From contig NZ_CP157967.1 of assembly GCF_040215725.1 (NCBI RefSeq), positions 3,194,501 to 3,258,500 on the forward strand: a stretch of DNA of 64,000 bases, in the 5' to 3' direction. Shown in pieces: positions 1 through 8,498 of this stretch; position 1 is the first letter of the stretch; every line of letters starts with the position of its first letter. The stretch is from Rhizobium sp. ZPR4. Its GTDB lineage: Bacteria; Pseudomonadota; Alphaproteobacteria; Rhizobiales; Rhizobiaceae. Under the pieces are notes generated by a model that was not told the origin of the DNA, searched no databases, and saw only the letters and a program-made list of their open reading frames with translations. The position numbers were made by a program, and so were the translations under genes.

Positions 1-2
1 GG

Positions 3-1298
3 AACGGCTATTCTACTGAAGAACGATTGGGCTTTGCCGCTTATCTTCTGCAGCCGACGATCCTCGCAACCGGGATTCTGCTTCTCGGCTATGCCGCCTA
101 TTATTGGGATACGGAGCGATTGCATTGGGCCGGCGATGCGTCCGCAGTCGTTGCCATAACAGGCGTGTTCTTCGTTCTTCAGTCGCTCGGTGCCTACAGC
201 AAGAACTATCTGATCGGCGAGCAGCAAGTCGGAGCGTTCCTGCGCATCACGGTGATAAGTTCGGCGCTGCAGCTCGTCACCGTCCTCTTCGGCGCGATTT
301 TCTTCGGCGTCAGCGGTGCGCTTGCCGGCTACGCGATCGGCCAGCTGCCGATGTTCATCGCGACGCTCAGGATTGCAATCGCCCGCAAGAACAGCTGCGG
401 CGTCGGCCTTTCAGCTCTGATCAGTTCATCGCTCATTCTCTCGATCGAGCTCATCAACAGTTCCGTCTTCCTCAACCGCATCGAGCTTTTGTTCCTGCAG
501 CGTTACTGGGGGATCGAAGCCGTCGGCTTTTACGCCGTCGGCCTGTCGCTCGCCAACCTGGCTCTGCAGCTGCCGGTACAATTGAGCGGCAGCCTCCTGC
601 CCTATTATTCCGAACAGATGCACGCGCGGGAATCGGACAAGCTGCCGGTCGAGGTCTTTGCCGGTGTGGCGCGCAGCATTGCCTATATCACCCTGCCGAT
701 GAGCTTCGGCCTGGCAGCCATCTCGCCGGAGCTTGTCGTGACGATCTTCGGCCCGGCCTTTGCGCCGAGCGGCGGCATGGTGGCGCTCCTGTCCCTGACT
801 GCCGTACCCTATGTCTTCATGCAGATCTGCACGCAGTATCTCTATTCGCTCGATCGCGTGCGCGAACGCACCGTCATTGGCGTCGTCGCCAGCGTCATCA
901 TGGTCATCGGCTGCGTCATCGCCGTACCCTTTTACGGAGGCGAGGGTGCGGCGCTGGTCCGCCTGCTCGCCTTTGTCGCCTTGTGCCTGATGACGGTACG
1001 CCGCATGGAATTCGAAGGATCGACGCGCGGCATGCTCATCAACCTTGCAAAAGTCACGGTTGCTGCCATTCTGTGTGCGGTTGCAGCCTATGGTTTCGTT
1101 CAGGCACTGACCGGTGTCGCAGGTCTCATAGGCGCCATCATCGCCGGCGCGCTGGCCTATGGCATTGCGCTCAGAATGCTGAAAGCCGTTCCAGCCGAAG
1201 ATATCGAGGTCATGCAGAAGATCGCGACGCGATTGCCTGCACGTATCAATCCGATTGCCACTCAGGCTCTGGCCCTATTGGCCCCACGCCGAATGTGA
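3..1298 (+). CDS. Polysaccharide flippase (Wzx/MATE-like), 5' truncated
   Basis: The reading frame is open to the left edge, so the true start lies outside the window; about 431 residues are visible. The protein is almost entirely hydrophobic helices separated by short basic loops, as in the oligosaccharide flippases of the MATE/MurJ superfamily that move lipid-linked polysaccharide units across the inner membrane. A conserved-looking stretch with an internal glutamate and asparagine pair (SIELINSSVFLNRIELLFL) sits mid-protein. It ends 11 bases before the hydrolase gene, so the two are probably co-transcribed as the end of an exopolysaccharide or O-antigen cluster. The family call rests on topology and general resemblance; the exact polymer is unknown. 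Confidence 0.75.
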   Translation, partial: NGYSTEERLGFAAYLLQPTILATGILLLGYAAYYWDTERLHWAGDASAVVAITGVFFVLQSLGAYSKNYLIGEQQVGAFLRITVISSALQLVTVLFGAIFFGVSGALAGYAIGQLPMFIATLRIAIARKNSCGVGLSALISSSLILSIELINSSVFLNRIELLFLQRYWGIEAVGFYAVGLSLANLALQLPVQLSGSLLPYYSEQMHARESDKLPVEVFAGVARSIAYITLPMSFGLAAISPELVVTIFGPAFAPSGGMVALLSLTAVPYVFMQICTQYLYSLDRVRERTVIGVVASVIMVIGCVIAVPFYGGEGAALVRLLAFVALCLMTVRRMEFEGSTRGMLINLAKVTVAAILCAVAAYGFVQALTGVAGLIGAIIAGALAYGIALRMLKAVPAEDIEVMQKIATRLPARINPIATQALALLAPRRM

Positions 1299-1309
1299 GG
1301 AGACTAAGC

Positions 1310-3100
1310 ATGGCTGGTTGGGGAGCCGCCGAAGAAAAAGACAAAGGAAGGCGGCTAAGATCGGCAGCGACCCCGGTAACCTTCGCCGGAACGGTCGGCC
1401 TGTTTACATCGGCCATGGCACCTTCACGCGGCACCGCCGTCCTGTTTCTCAGCCCCTGGGGCTTCGAGGAAATGTGCGTGCGCAAGTTCTGGCGGATTCT
1501 GGCGGAAGATCTCGCCGATATCGGCGTCGCCAGCCTTCGCTTCGATTATGCCGGCACCGGCGATGCTCTCGACCTGACCGATGAAGGCAAAGGTCTGGAG
1601 CCGTGGCATGAAACCGCTCTCGCGGCAGCCGCAAAGCTGAAGAAGCTTTCCGGCTGCGAACGGTTGATCCTCGTCAGCCAGGGCCTCGGCGGGACCATCG
1701 CCGCCACGCTCGCCGAACGGCTTGCCGGCATTGACGGCATCGCCTTTCTCGCGCCCGTCATCTCCGGCCGCGCCTACCTGCGCGAGCTGACCGTCTGGTC
1801 CAAGATGATCGACGAGGGCATGGGGCTTGCCGAAGCGCAGCGTCAGACCGACGGTGTCACCGTCGCGAGCCTGCGCATGCCTGATAGCGCCGCCGATGCG
1901 GTCAGGAAGCTGAACCTCATGACGCTTGACCGACTGGGCACGCCGAATTGCCTGGTGCTGACGCGTCCCGGCCGCCCGGGGGACGACGATTTCGCGCGTC
2001 ACCTCGAAACGCTCAGCCCCCAGGTCATGCAGGCTTCCTACGACGGTTATGACGATCTCGTCTCGAACCCAACCATCGCCACCATGCCGACGGCGGCTGG
2101 CCGGACAATAGTCGAATGGGCGCAGTCGGTTGCCGCCGAAACCGGTGAAATCGCATCGGCCGATCTTACCCCGCCGGTCGATGAACCCCTTATCGGTGAT
2201 GGCTTTCGCGAGACGCCGCTGCGCTTCGGAGCAGGGAACCGTCTGTTCGGCATTCTCTGCGAGCCGCAGGGTGCCCGCACGGGCGCAACCGCGCTTCTCC
2301 TGACGACAGCCTATGACAGACATGCCGGCTGGGGCCGGATGTCGGTCGGCATGGCGCGCGCGCTTGCCCGCGATGGCATTGCGTCACTGCGCTTCGATAC
2401 GGCCAATGTCGGCGACAGTCCGCCGCTTTCCGGCGCGCCCGAGCAGGTGCTCTATTCCCGCGAACAGCATCTGGATGTCGAAGAGGCGCTGGATCTTCTG
2501 GAGAAACAGGACCTGCTGCCAGCCTATGTGGTGGGACGTTGCAGCGGCGGCTATCTGGCCTTCCAGGCGGCGATACGCGACGCTCGTTGCAATGGTCTTA
2601 TCACGGTCAATCCCTACAGCTTCCATTGGGATGAGAGCCGATCGGTCGATGAAGCCCTGCGCTTCGCTCCGCGCTCGCTGGAAACCTATGGGCGCAAGCT
2701 CCTGCAAATGGAAACGCTGAAGCGGCTTTTCGGTGGCCAGATCGATGCGAAAAGCGCCCTATGCAACATGGTGACCGGGCTTGGCCGGCGCGCAGTGCGA
2801 GCAAGCCGCCAGCTGCTCAGCGCCTTTCCTTTCTTCGCCGCGGCGCAGGGACCTGTGCTGGGCGGTTTCCGCACGCTTGCCAAGCGTGGTGTCGACATGT
2901 CCCTGATTTACAGCGCCCATGATATCGGGCTCGATCATCTGCATGACCAGTTCGGAGAGAACGGCGCCGGCCTGAAGCATTTTCCGGACATACGCCTCAC
3001 CATCATTCCCGAAGCCGACCACAATCTGACCCCGCCCTATGCGCGCAAGGTCTATCTGCGGGAGGTCAGGGAGATGGGCCTAAGGCTCGCCAATCGATGA
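1310..3100 (+). CDS. Two-domain alpha/beta hydrolase of a polysaccharide cluster
   Basis: A 596-residue protein made of two alpha/beta hydrolase domains in tandem (about residues 25-270 and 295-590). The start is the ATG 11 bases after the flippase stop, with GAGGAG upstream. In domain 1 the nucleophile elbow reads SQGLGG (S123-G128), so the expected Ser is Gly125, and no C-terminal His is evident; this half looks non-catalytic. In domain 2 the elbow reads VGRCSGG, placing Cys411 where Ser is usual, and His571 (EADHN) is a plausible catalytic His. Proteins of this type accompany extracellular polysaccharide clusters in rhizobia and related bacteria. A role as acyl or polymer-modifying esterase is inference. 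Confidence 0.75.
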   Translation: MAGWGAAEEKDKGRRLRSAATPVTFAGTVGLFTSAMAPSRGTAVLFLSPWGFEEMCVRKFWRILAEDLADIGVASLRFDYAGTGDALDLTDEGKGLEPWHETALAAAAKLKKLSGCERLILVSQGLGGTIAATLAERLAGIDGIAFLAPVISGRAYLRELTVWSKMIDEGMGLAEAQRQTDGVTVASLRMPDSAADAVRKLNLMTLDRLGTPNCLVLTRPGRPGDDDFARHLETLSPQVMQASYDGYDDLVSNPTIATMPTAAGRTIVEWAQSVAAETGEIASADLTPPVDEPLIGDGFRETPLRFGAGNRLFGILCEPQGARTGATALLLTTAYDRHAGWGRMSVGMARALARDGIASLRFDTANVGDSPPLSGAPEQVLYSREQHLDVEEALDLLEKQDLLPAYVVGRCSGGYLAFQAAIRDARCNGLITVNPYSFHWDESRSVDEALRFAPRSLETYGRKLLQMETLKRLFGGQIDAKSALCNMVTGLGRRAVRASRQLLSAFPFFAAAQGPVLGGFRTLAKRGVDMSLIYSAHDIGLDHLHDQFGENGAGLKHFPDIRLTIIPEADHNLTPPYARKVYLREVREMGLRLANR

Positions 3101-3163
3101 TGCCCTGGCTGGAAAACCGCCGGAAATGTTCGCCATATCCGACACTTGCTGTATAGTCGCTGC

Positions 3164-3832
3164 ATGAGGCTCCTGATCGTCGAAGACAACCGCGAACTGG
3201 CGTCCTGGCTCGGCAAGGCGCTGCGTCAGGCGCAATATGTCGTCGACATCGCCTATGACGGCGAAGATGCCGAACACATGCTGAAAGTGGCGGCCTACGC
3301 CATCGTCATCCTCGATCTGTCGCTGCCGAAAATGGATGGGCTGACGCTGCTGAAACGCCTGCGCCAGAGCGGCAACAAGGTGCCCGTTATCATCCTGACC
3401 GCCAATGCCAGCCTCGATGGTCGGGTCGCCGGCCTCGACAGCGGCGCCGACGATTATCTGGCAAAACCCTTCGAGATTGCCGAATTGGAAGCCCGCATCC
3501 GCGCGGCCGTCCGTCGCGGCCACGACCGCGCCGCCCCCGAGATCGCCGTCGGCGACCTGGTATTCGATGGCGGCACTAGACAATTCTATCTGGCCGGCGA
3601 ATCCCTGGCGCTGACGCCGCGGGAGCACGCCGTACTCGAACATCTGGTCATGAAGGCCGGCACCACCGTCACCAAGGCGACGCTCTCGGAAAGCGTCTTC
3701 GGCTTTGACGATCTCGCCGACACCAGCGCCATCGAAATCTATGTGCATCGCGTCCGCAAGAAGCTCGAAGGCAGCACCGTGCAGATCGCGACGCTGCGCG
3801 GCCTCGGCTACCTCCTCCGCCATGCACAATGA
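3164..3832 (+). CDS. OmpR/PhoB-family response regulator (TctD-like)
   Basis: A 222-residue two-component regulator: receiver domain at about residues 1-115, with the phospho-acceptor Asp51 in VILDLSLPKMDG and the conserved lysine in YLAKPFE, then a winged-helix DNA-binding domain (about 125-220). The ATG at 3164 gives the usual N-terminus MRLLIVEDN; an in-frame TTG 18 bases upstream is less likely. No Shine-Dalgarno sequence precedes the ATG, and a TATAGT box ends 6 bases before it, so the message may be leaderless. The gene overlaps the sensor-kinase gene by 11 bases. Its likely target is the neighbouring transporter, judged by position only. Confidence 0.92.
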   Translation: MRLLIVEDNRELASWLGKALRQAQYVVDIAYDGEDAEHMLKVAAYAIVILDLSLPKMDGLTLLKRLRQSGNKVPVIILTANASLDGRVAGLDSGADDYLAKPFEIAELEARIRAAVRRGHDRAAPEIAVGDLVFDGGTRQFYLAGESLALTPREHAVLEHLVMKAGTTVTKATLSESVFGFDDLADTSAIEIYVHRVRKKLEGSTVQIATLRGLGYLLRHAQ

Positions 3833-5237
3833 TGAGGCTTCACCATCCAAGGGAATCCTGAGCCGCGCCGTCGGTGCGGTGACGACGAGCCTGCGTGCGC
3901 AACTCTTCGCCTGGGTCGTGCTGACCCTGATCGGCGCGATCTGCATCAACCTTTATCTGAGCTTCCGTTCGGCCGACGCGACGGCCAATCTCGTCACCGA
4001 TCACACCTTGCTTGCCTCGGCACGCGTGATCGCCGAGGCCGTGCGTGTCGATGCCAGCGGCACGGTGCAGATCGACATTCCGCCTGCAGCTTTGGAGATG
4101 TTCGATACCGGCTATGGCGACCGCGTCTTCTACCAGGTCGTGACTGCCTGGGGCAACCTCATCGCCGGCTTTCCCGATCTGCCACGGCCGAAGCGAGACC
4201 TGACCGGCGAAGACCGGGTCTTTCGGACCGACGGTGTCCGCGTGCTCATGCTCAGCCACCCGGTGGTCGGCCTCGACCAAGACGGCACGATTTCCGTCGC
4301 CGTTGCCATCACCCACAATAGCCAATATGCCATGCGCCGCAGGCTGTGGCTTTCCGATTTCACCAAACAGCTCGCGCTTGTCCTGCTTGCCGGCCTAGTG
4401 ACCATCGTCGGCCTACAGCGCGGCCTCGCTCCGGTGCTGCGCCTACGTGACGCCGTGCGCGAGCGCGGCCGCCAGCGCCTCGATCCGCTGGACCCTCACA
4501 TGGTGCAGAACGAGCTCCGGCCGCTCGTCCACGCCCTCAACGATCATATGGAGCGGGTACAGAACCAGATGGCGGCGCAACGCCGCTTCGTCTCGAATGC
4601 CGCCCACCAGCTGCGCACACCGCTTGCTCTGATCTCGACCCAGGCGAGCTTTGCCGCCCGCGAAACCGACAATATCAGGCGCGACGAGGCGCTGACGGCG
4701 TTGCGTTCCAGCACGCGGCAGGTCACGCGGCTTGCCAGTCAGCTCCTGACGCTCTCGCGCGCCGAACCCGGCAGCCGCCGGCCGCGCAACGACACGATCG
4801 ATCTTGCAGAAACCGCCCGGCGGGTGCTGGAAACGCTGGCCGAGGAAGCCTTGCGCCGCAATATCGATCTCGGGCTGGAGGCCGATGAGACGCCGGTGCA
4901 TATCGAAGGCGACGGCACCATGCTGCGCGAGATGCTGGTCAACCTCGTCGACAACGCACTCCGCTACACGCAGGCAGGGGGGCGTGTGACGGTCGGCATC
5001 GGCCGGGAAGGCGATACGGCTCTGCTATGGGTCGAGGATAACGGACCCGGCATCCCGGAAGCCGAACGCGCACAGGTCTTCGAACGCTTCTATCGCATCA
5101 TGGGCACCGAGCCGGAAGGCAGCGGCCTCGGCCTTGCCATCGTCCGCGAAGTGGTCGACGGCGCCGGCGGCTCGGTCACGCTTGGCGAGACGGCCGGTGG
5201 CGGCCTGCTGGTCAGCGTGCGATTGCCGGCGGTTTGA
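3822..5237 (+). CDS. Sensor histidine kinase (TctE-like)
   Basis: A 471-residue membrane sensor kinase. A transmembrane helix at about residues 28-48 and a second at about 185-205 flank a periplasmic region resembling the 2CSK_N domain of TctE-type kinases. HAMP-like and HisKA parts follow, with the phospho-acceptor His262 in SNAAHQLRTPL. The ATPase domain has the N box (NLVDNALRYT), the G1 box (VEDNGPGIP), the F box (ERFYR) and the G2 box (GSGLGLAI). The ATG lies inside the response-regulator gene, 11 bases overlapping, so the pair is translationally coupled. TctE kinases often sense organic acids; the signal here is unknown. Confidence 0.92.
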   Translation: MHNDEASPSKGILSRAVGAVTTSLRAQLFAWVVLTLIGAICINLYLSFRSADATANLVTDHTLLASARVIAEAVRVDASGTVQIDIPPAALEMFDTGYGDRVFYQVVTAWGNLIAGFPDLPRPKRDLTGEDRVFRTDGVRVLMLSHPVVGLDQDGTISVAVAITHNSQYAMRRRLWLSDFTKQLALVLLAGLVTIVGLQRGLAPVLRLRDAVRERGRQRLDPLDPHMVQNELRPLVHALNDHMERVQNQMAAQRRFVSNAAHQLRTPLALISTQASFAARETDNIRRDEALTALRSSTRQVTRLASQLLTLSRAEPGSRRPRNDTIDLAETARRVLETLAEEALRRNIDLGLEADETPVHIEGDGTMLREMLVNLVDNALRYTQAGGRVTVGIGREGDTALLWVEDNGPGIPEAERAQVFERFYRIMGTEPEGSGLGLAIVREVVDGAGGSVTLGETAGGGLLVSVRLPAV

Positions 5238-5287
5238 ACGGTGAAGTTAAATCGCAGTCCTTGGTTGTCGAGCGCGGCAACCGCGGA

Positions 5288-5325
5288 GTAGTCCCCTCTC
5301 CCCGCAAGCGGGGAGAGGGGACTAC
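5288..5325. repeat. Perfect GC-rich palindrome of the rhizobial intergenic type
   Basis: An 18-base arm GTAGTCCCCTCTCCCCGC is followed by AA and then by its exact reverse complement. The CCCTCTCCCCGC core recurs at 29038-29063 and, altered, near 53911-54045, so this belongs to a dispersed palindromic repeat family. It lies between the sensor-kinase stop and the end of the converging transporter operon and could also act as a transcription barrier. Confidence 0.8.
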
Positions 5326-5337
5326 TATGGACACACA

Positions 5338-5366
5338 ACAAAAAGGCCGGGCAAAGATGCCCGGCC
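5338..5366 (-). terminator. Rho-independent terminator of the ABC transporter operon
   Basis: On the minus strand a 9-base stem GGCCGGGCA/TGCCCGGCC with a 4-base loop (stem 5345-5366 on the plus strand) is followed by TTTTTGTTGT. It lies 33 bases downstream of the permease stop codon, in the direction of that operon. Confidence 0.85.
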
Positions 5367-5398
5367 CCTGGCCTTGGGAGGTACCAGAAAACCAACGC

Positions 5399-6280
5399 TT
5401 AGTGTGTGTCGAGGCTTTGCTGCGGACGCCAGCGGGTGATGCGGTTCTCGATGAGCGTCATCACGTATTCGGCGCCGAGCGTCACCACCATCACCAGGAT
5501 GATCGCAGCATAGAGGCCGGCCGCATCGTAGGTGCCCTTGGCGATCGAGATCAGGTAGCCGATACCGGCCAGCGATCCGACGAACTCACCGACAATGGCG
5601 CCGATGATGGCGAAGGAGAAGGAGATGTGCAGGCTTGCAAAAATCCAGCTCATTGCCGACGGCAGGATGACATTGCGGGTCACCTGCCAGTTGGAGGCGC
5701 CGAGGATGCGGGCATTGGCGATCATGTTGCGGTCGGCTTCGCGAACGCCCTGGAAGGCATTGGCGAACACGACGAAGAACACCATGATGAAGGCAAGCGC
5801 CACCTTGGACGGCAGGCCGAGACCCATGATCATCACGAAGATCGGCGCGAGAACGACGCGCGGGATCGAGTTGATCGCCTTGATGTAGATCGACAGGATA
5901 TCGGAAGCCAGCTTGTTGCGGCCAAGGGCGACGCCGACGAGAACGCCGGTGACCGAACCGATGATGAAGCCGATCAGCGCTTCTTCCATGGTGACGCCGA
6001 GATGATACCAGAGCGAACCGCTTTCCGTGCCGTCGACAACCCATTCCCACAGGCGCAAGGCGATGCCATACGGGCTCGAATAGAAGAACGGGTCGATCCA
6101 GTGCAGGTCCGAGGCGAGCTGCCAGAGGCCGATAATGGCGAGCAGAATGCCGATCTGCCAAGCCACCACGACGTATTTGCGGCGAGCGAGCGCCTTCAGG
6201 GCCGCGGCTTCGATTTCCGCATCCGAGGTGCCGGCGCGGAAGATCGGGGCGTTGCCTGCTTCGAGAGCTGTGTTTGCCAT
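5399..6280 (-). CDS. ABC transporter permease, NitT/TauT (SsuC-like) family
   Basis: A 293-residue inner-membrane permease with about six hydrophobic helices. The BPD_transp_1 loop that contacts the ATPase is visible as EADRNMIANARILGASNWQV (the EAA-type motif with G at the expected place). The ATG at 6280 is chosen because AAGGGAGG precedes it by 6 bases; a longer in-frame extension lacks such a site. It is the last gene of an operon read right to left: binding protein 2, binding protein 1, ATPase, permease. Relatives carry nitrate, taurine, sulfonates or thiamine precursors; the substrate is not decidable from sequence. Confidence 0.9.
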   Translation of the reverse strand: MANTALEAGNAPIFRAGTSDAEIEAAALKALARRKYVVVAWQIGILLAIIGLWQLASDLHWIDPFFYSSPYGIALRLWEWVVDGTESGSLWYHLGVTMEEALIGFIIGSVTGVLVGVALGRNKLASDILSIYIKAINSIPRVVLAPIFVMIMGLGLPSKVALAFIMVFFVVFANAFQGVREADRNMIANARILGASNWQVTRNVILPSAMSWIFASLHISFSFAIIGAIVGEFVGSLAGIGYLISIAKGTYDAAGLYAAIILVMVVTLGAEYVMTLIENRITRWRPQQSLDTH

Positions 6281-6293
6281 GATCAATCCTCCC

Positions 6294-7112
6294 TTATGCC
6301 GCTTCCGCGGCACGGCGATAGCTGGTCTCGACCTCTTCACGAAGGTCGTCCCAGATCGTCTTGCAATAATCAATGAAGTTCTGCTCGTAGCGGATCTCGG
6401 AGACGACGCGCGGGCGCGGCAGGTCGATCGTGTAGACCGATTTCACCGTCGCCGGACCGGCCGTCAGCACATAGACCTTGTCGGCAAGCGCCACTGCTTC
6501 TTCGAGATCGTGCGTCACGAAGACGACGGACGCCTGGCGTTCGGCCCAGAGCTTCAGGAGCTCTTCATGCATGACCGTGCGGGTCTGCACGTCGAGCGCC
6601 GAGAAGGGCTCGTCCATCAACAGGATTTCCGGCTCGTTGATGAAGGTCTGCGCCAGCGAGACGCGCTTGCGCATGCCGCCCGAGAGCTGATGCGGATAGT
6701 GATGCAGGAACTTCGAAAGGCCGACGCGGGCGAGCCAGTCCTTGGCCATCTTTTCGGCCTCGGCCTTGGACTTGCCGCGAAACAGCGGACCGGCCATGAC
6801 GTTTTCGATGACGTTCTTCCAGGGAAAGAGCGCATCCGTCTGGAAGGCGAAGCCGACGCGCGGATCAATGCCGTTGACCGGGCCGCCCATCAGGCGGACT
6901 TCGCCGGCGCTCGGCTTGGCAAGGCCGGTAACGAGATTGAGCGTCGTCGACTTGCCGCAGCCCGTGGGGCCCACAACGGCGACGAATTCGCCGCGCTCGA
7001 CCGTCATGTTGAAATCGCGCAGTGCGGTCAACGACTTGCCGGTCGGCGATACGAAACGGCGGCTGACATTGATGAGCTCGATCGCCGGGGTGCGGCGTTC
7101 ATCCTGTTGCAT
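6294..7112 (-). CDS. ABC transporter ATP-binding protein, NitT/TauT family
   Basis: A 272-residue cytoplasmic ATPase: Walker A GPTGCGKST (residues 48-56), Q-loop (FQTDALFPWKN), signature LSGGMRKR and Walker B ILLMDEPFSALD, with the H-loop in VFVTHDLEEA. The FPWKN stretch after the Q-loop and the GGMRKR signature are typical of the SsuB/TauB/NrtD group. The ATG at 7112 is preferred; an in-frame GTG at 7148 would add 12 residues without a better ribosome site. Only 13 bases separate it from the permease gene, so the two are co-transcribed. Confidence 0.92.
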   Translation of the reverse strand: MQQDERRTPAIELINVSRRFVSPTGKSLTALRDFNMTVERGEFVAVVGPTGCGKSTTLNLVTGLAKPSAGEVRLMGGPVNGIDPRVGFAFQTDALFPWKNVIENVMAGPLFRGKSKAEAEKMAKDWLARVGLSKFLHHYPHQLSGGMRKRVSLAQTFINEPEILLMDEPFSALDVQTRTVMHEELLKLWAERQASVVFVTHDLEEAVALADKVYVLTAGPATVKSVYTIDLPRPRVVSEIRYEQNFIDYCKTIWDDLREEVETSYRRAAEAA

Positions 7113-7182
7113 GGTGCTGATCCTGACGCGTGCCTTCAGGGCGTGCACGCAAAGCCCAGTGAACTGTAAAGTCCCTTGAACT

Positions 7183-7222
7183 GCCGCTTCCGGAACCTGT
7201 CTGAAAACTGGCCGGAAGCGGC
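7183..7222 (-). other. Inverted repeat between binding-protein and ATPase genes
   Basis: GCCGCTTCCGG (7183-7193) pairs perfectly with CCGGAAGCGGC (7212-7222) across an 18-base loop. No T-run follows on the minus strand, so it is unlikely to be a full terminator. Its place just downstream of a binding-protein gene and ahead of the ATPase gene suits an mRNA-stabilising or partially terminating hairpin that lets more binding protein be made than ATPase. Confidence 0.5.
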
Positions 7223-7233
7223 GTTATGACTGC

Positions 7234-8247
7234 TTACTTGACGTTCTTCACGAATTCCGTCGTGTAGGTCTTCGACAGGTCGATCGTCTTGCCCTTGACG
7301 TTCTTGGAGAACTGCGAGAGCACGGCGAGCACGGTCTTCGGACCATCTTCCGGCATCACGCCGTCGGCCGTGAACATTTCCTTGCCGGCGTCGAGAGCCT
7401 TGATATAGCCGTCCTTGTCGCCGACGTAGAAGTCCTTCGGCATCTTGTCGGCAATTTCAGCGGCAGAATGCGTGTTGATGAAGCGCAGCGTCTTGACGAA
7501 AGCGTTCGCAAGCTTCTGCACCTCTTCCTTATGTGCGTCGACCCATGCGGCATCCATATAGAGCGATGCGGCCGGATAGGTACCGCCGAGCGCTGCTTCG
7601 GTGCCCTTCAGCGTGCGCAGATCGACGAGGATCTTGGCTTCGCCCGTCTTGAGCAGACGCGAGATCGTCGGCTCGGTGGTCATGCCCACCTGGATGGCGT
7701 CCTGCTGCATGGCGGCGATGAAGGTCTGGCCGGCGCCGACCGGAACGGGCGTGATATCGGCCGGAGAGAGACCAGCCTTCGACGCCATGTAGAGCGTCAG
7801 GAAGTTGGTCGACGAGCCGAGGCCGGTGACGCCGGCGCGCTTGCCCTTGAGGTCGGCGAACGACTTGATATCGGGATACTTGGCCGAAACCAGCTCGACT
7901 TCACCCGGAGCCTGGCTGAACTGCACGACGGACTTGATGAACTTGCCCTTGGCCTGCAGGTCGACACAGTGGTCGTAGAAGCCGACGACGCCCTGAACGG
8001 CACCGGCGAGCAGCTGGTTTTCAGCATCGACACCGGCGGATTCGTTGAGAAGCTCGACGTCGAGGCCTTCATCCTTGAAGTAACCGAGGGATTCTGCGAG
8101 CTTGGCCGGCAGATAGATCTGCTTTTCGTAGCCGCCCACCATAATGGAAATCTTGTCGGCAGCATTGGCGGCCGTGGCAGCAAAGGAAGCTGCAGTCATG
8201 ACGAGGGAAAGGGCTACGGTATGAAAAAAGGTGCGCGATGGACGCAT
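7234..8247 (-). CDS. ABC substrate-binding protein, NMT1/THI5-like (copy 1)
   Basis: A 337-residue periplasmic binding protein with a Sec signal peptide (MRPSRTFF..., hydrophobic core, cleavage after ANA-A near residue 26) and a NitT/TauT-type ligand-binding fold. The ATG at 8247 follows CAGGAGGAG at good spacing; further upstream in-frame codons run into the promoter region. It has the same length as the next gene (copy 2) and is by eye about 85% identical in the mature part, with no gaps. It sits 121 bases before the ATPase gene. Substrate unknown. Confidence 0.9.
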   Translation of the reverse strand: MRPSRTFFHTVALSLVMTAASFAATAANAADKISIMVGGYEKQIYLPAKLAESLGYFKDEGLDVELLNESAGVDAENQLLAGAVQGVVGFYDHCVDLQAKGKFIKSVVQFSQAPGEVELVSAKYPDIKSFADLKGKRAGVTGLGSSTNFLTLYMASKAGLSPADITPVPVGAGQTFIAAMQQDAIQVGMTTEPTISRLLKTGEAKILVDLRTLKGTEAALGGTYPAASLYMDAAWVDAHKEEVQKLANAFVKTLRFINTHSAAEIADKMPKDFYVGDKDGYIKALDAGKEMFTADGVMPEDGPKTVLAVLSQFSKNVKGKTIDLSKTYTTEFVKNVK

Positions 8248-8338
8248 CAATGTCTCCTCCTGTTTGAATCGTTGCGTCATTCGACGCTGCAGAAAATATG
8301 CTTCCTCCACGAAGCTCAGCAAACCTAGCGTGAGCAAC

Positions 8339-8360
8339 CTTTCAGTCAGCTTTCAGTGCA
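8339..8360 (-). promoter_or_regulatory. Direct repeat upstream of binding-protein copy 1
   Basis: CTTTCAGT occurs at 8339-8346 and 8350-8357 (plus strand), phased at 11 bases, about 95 bases upstream of the copy 1 start. Eleven-base direct repeats are the usual binding pattern of OmpR/PhoB-family regulators. A related element lies upstream of copy 2 at 9603. Binding by the neighbouring response regulator is inference. Confidence 0.35.
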
Positions 8361-8438
8361 CGATTCCTGTTGGGCGACATTGCAATTTTATTTCATGAGC
8401 GCCGGCAGCGCAAATATGGCCGCCGGCGATAGTCTTCT

Positions 8439-8467
8439 ACTTCGGGATGGAACTTAAAGCCCGAAGT
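8439..8467 (-). other. Inverted repeat after binding-protein copy 2
   Basis: ACTTCGGG (8439-8446) pairs with CCCGAAGT (8460-8467) across 13 bases, 32 bases beyond the copy 2 stop. There is no T-run, so it is more likely a partial terminator or message-end stabiliser than a strong terminator. Confidence 0.4.
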
Positions 8468-8498
8468 GTCCGGTCAGCGCCGGAAACGATACTACAGA

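Noticed and set aside
104..1309. Upstream extension of the alpha/beta hydrolase frame through the flippase gene
   Set aside because: The frame is open but its translation is Arg/His/Cys-rich out-of-frame text of the flippase gene; the real start is ATG 1310 with its own ribosome site.
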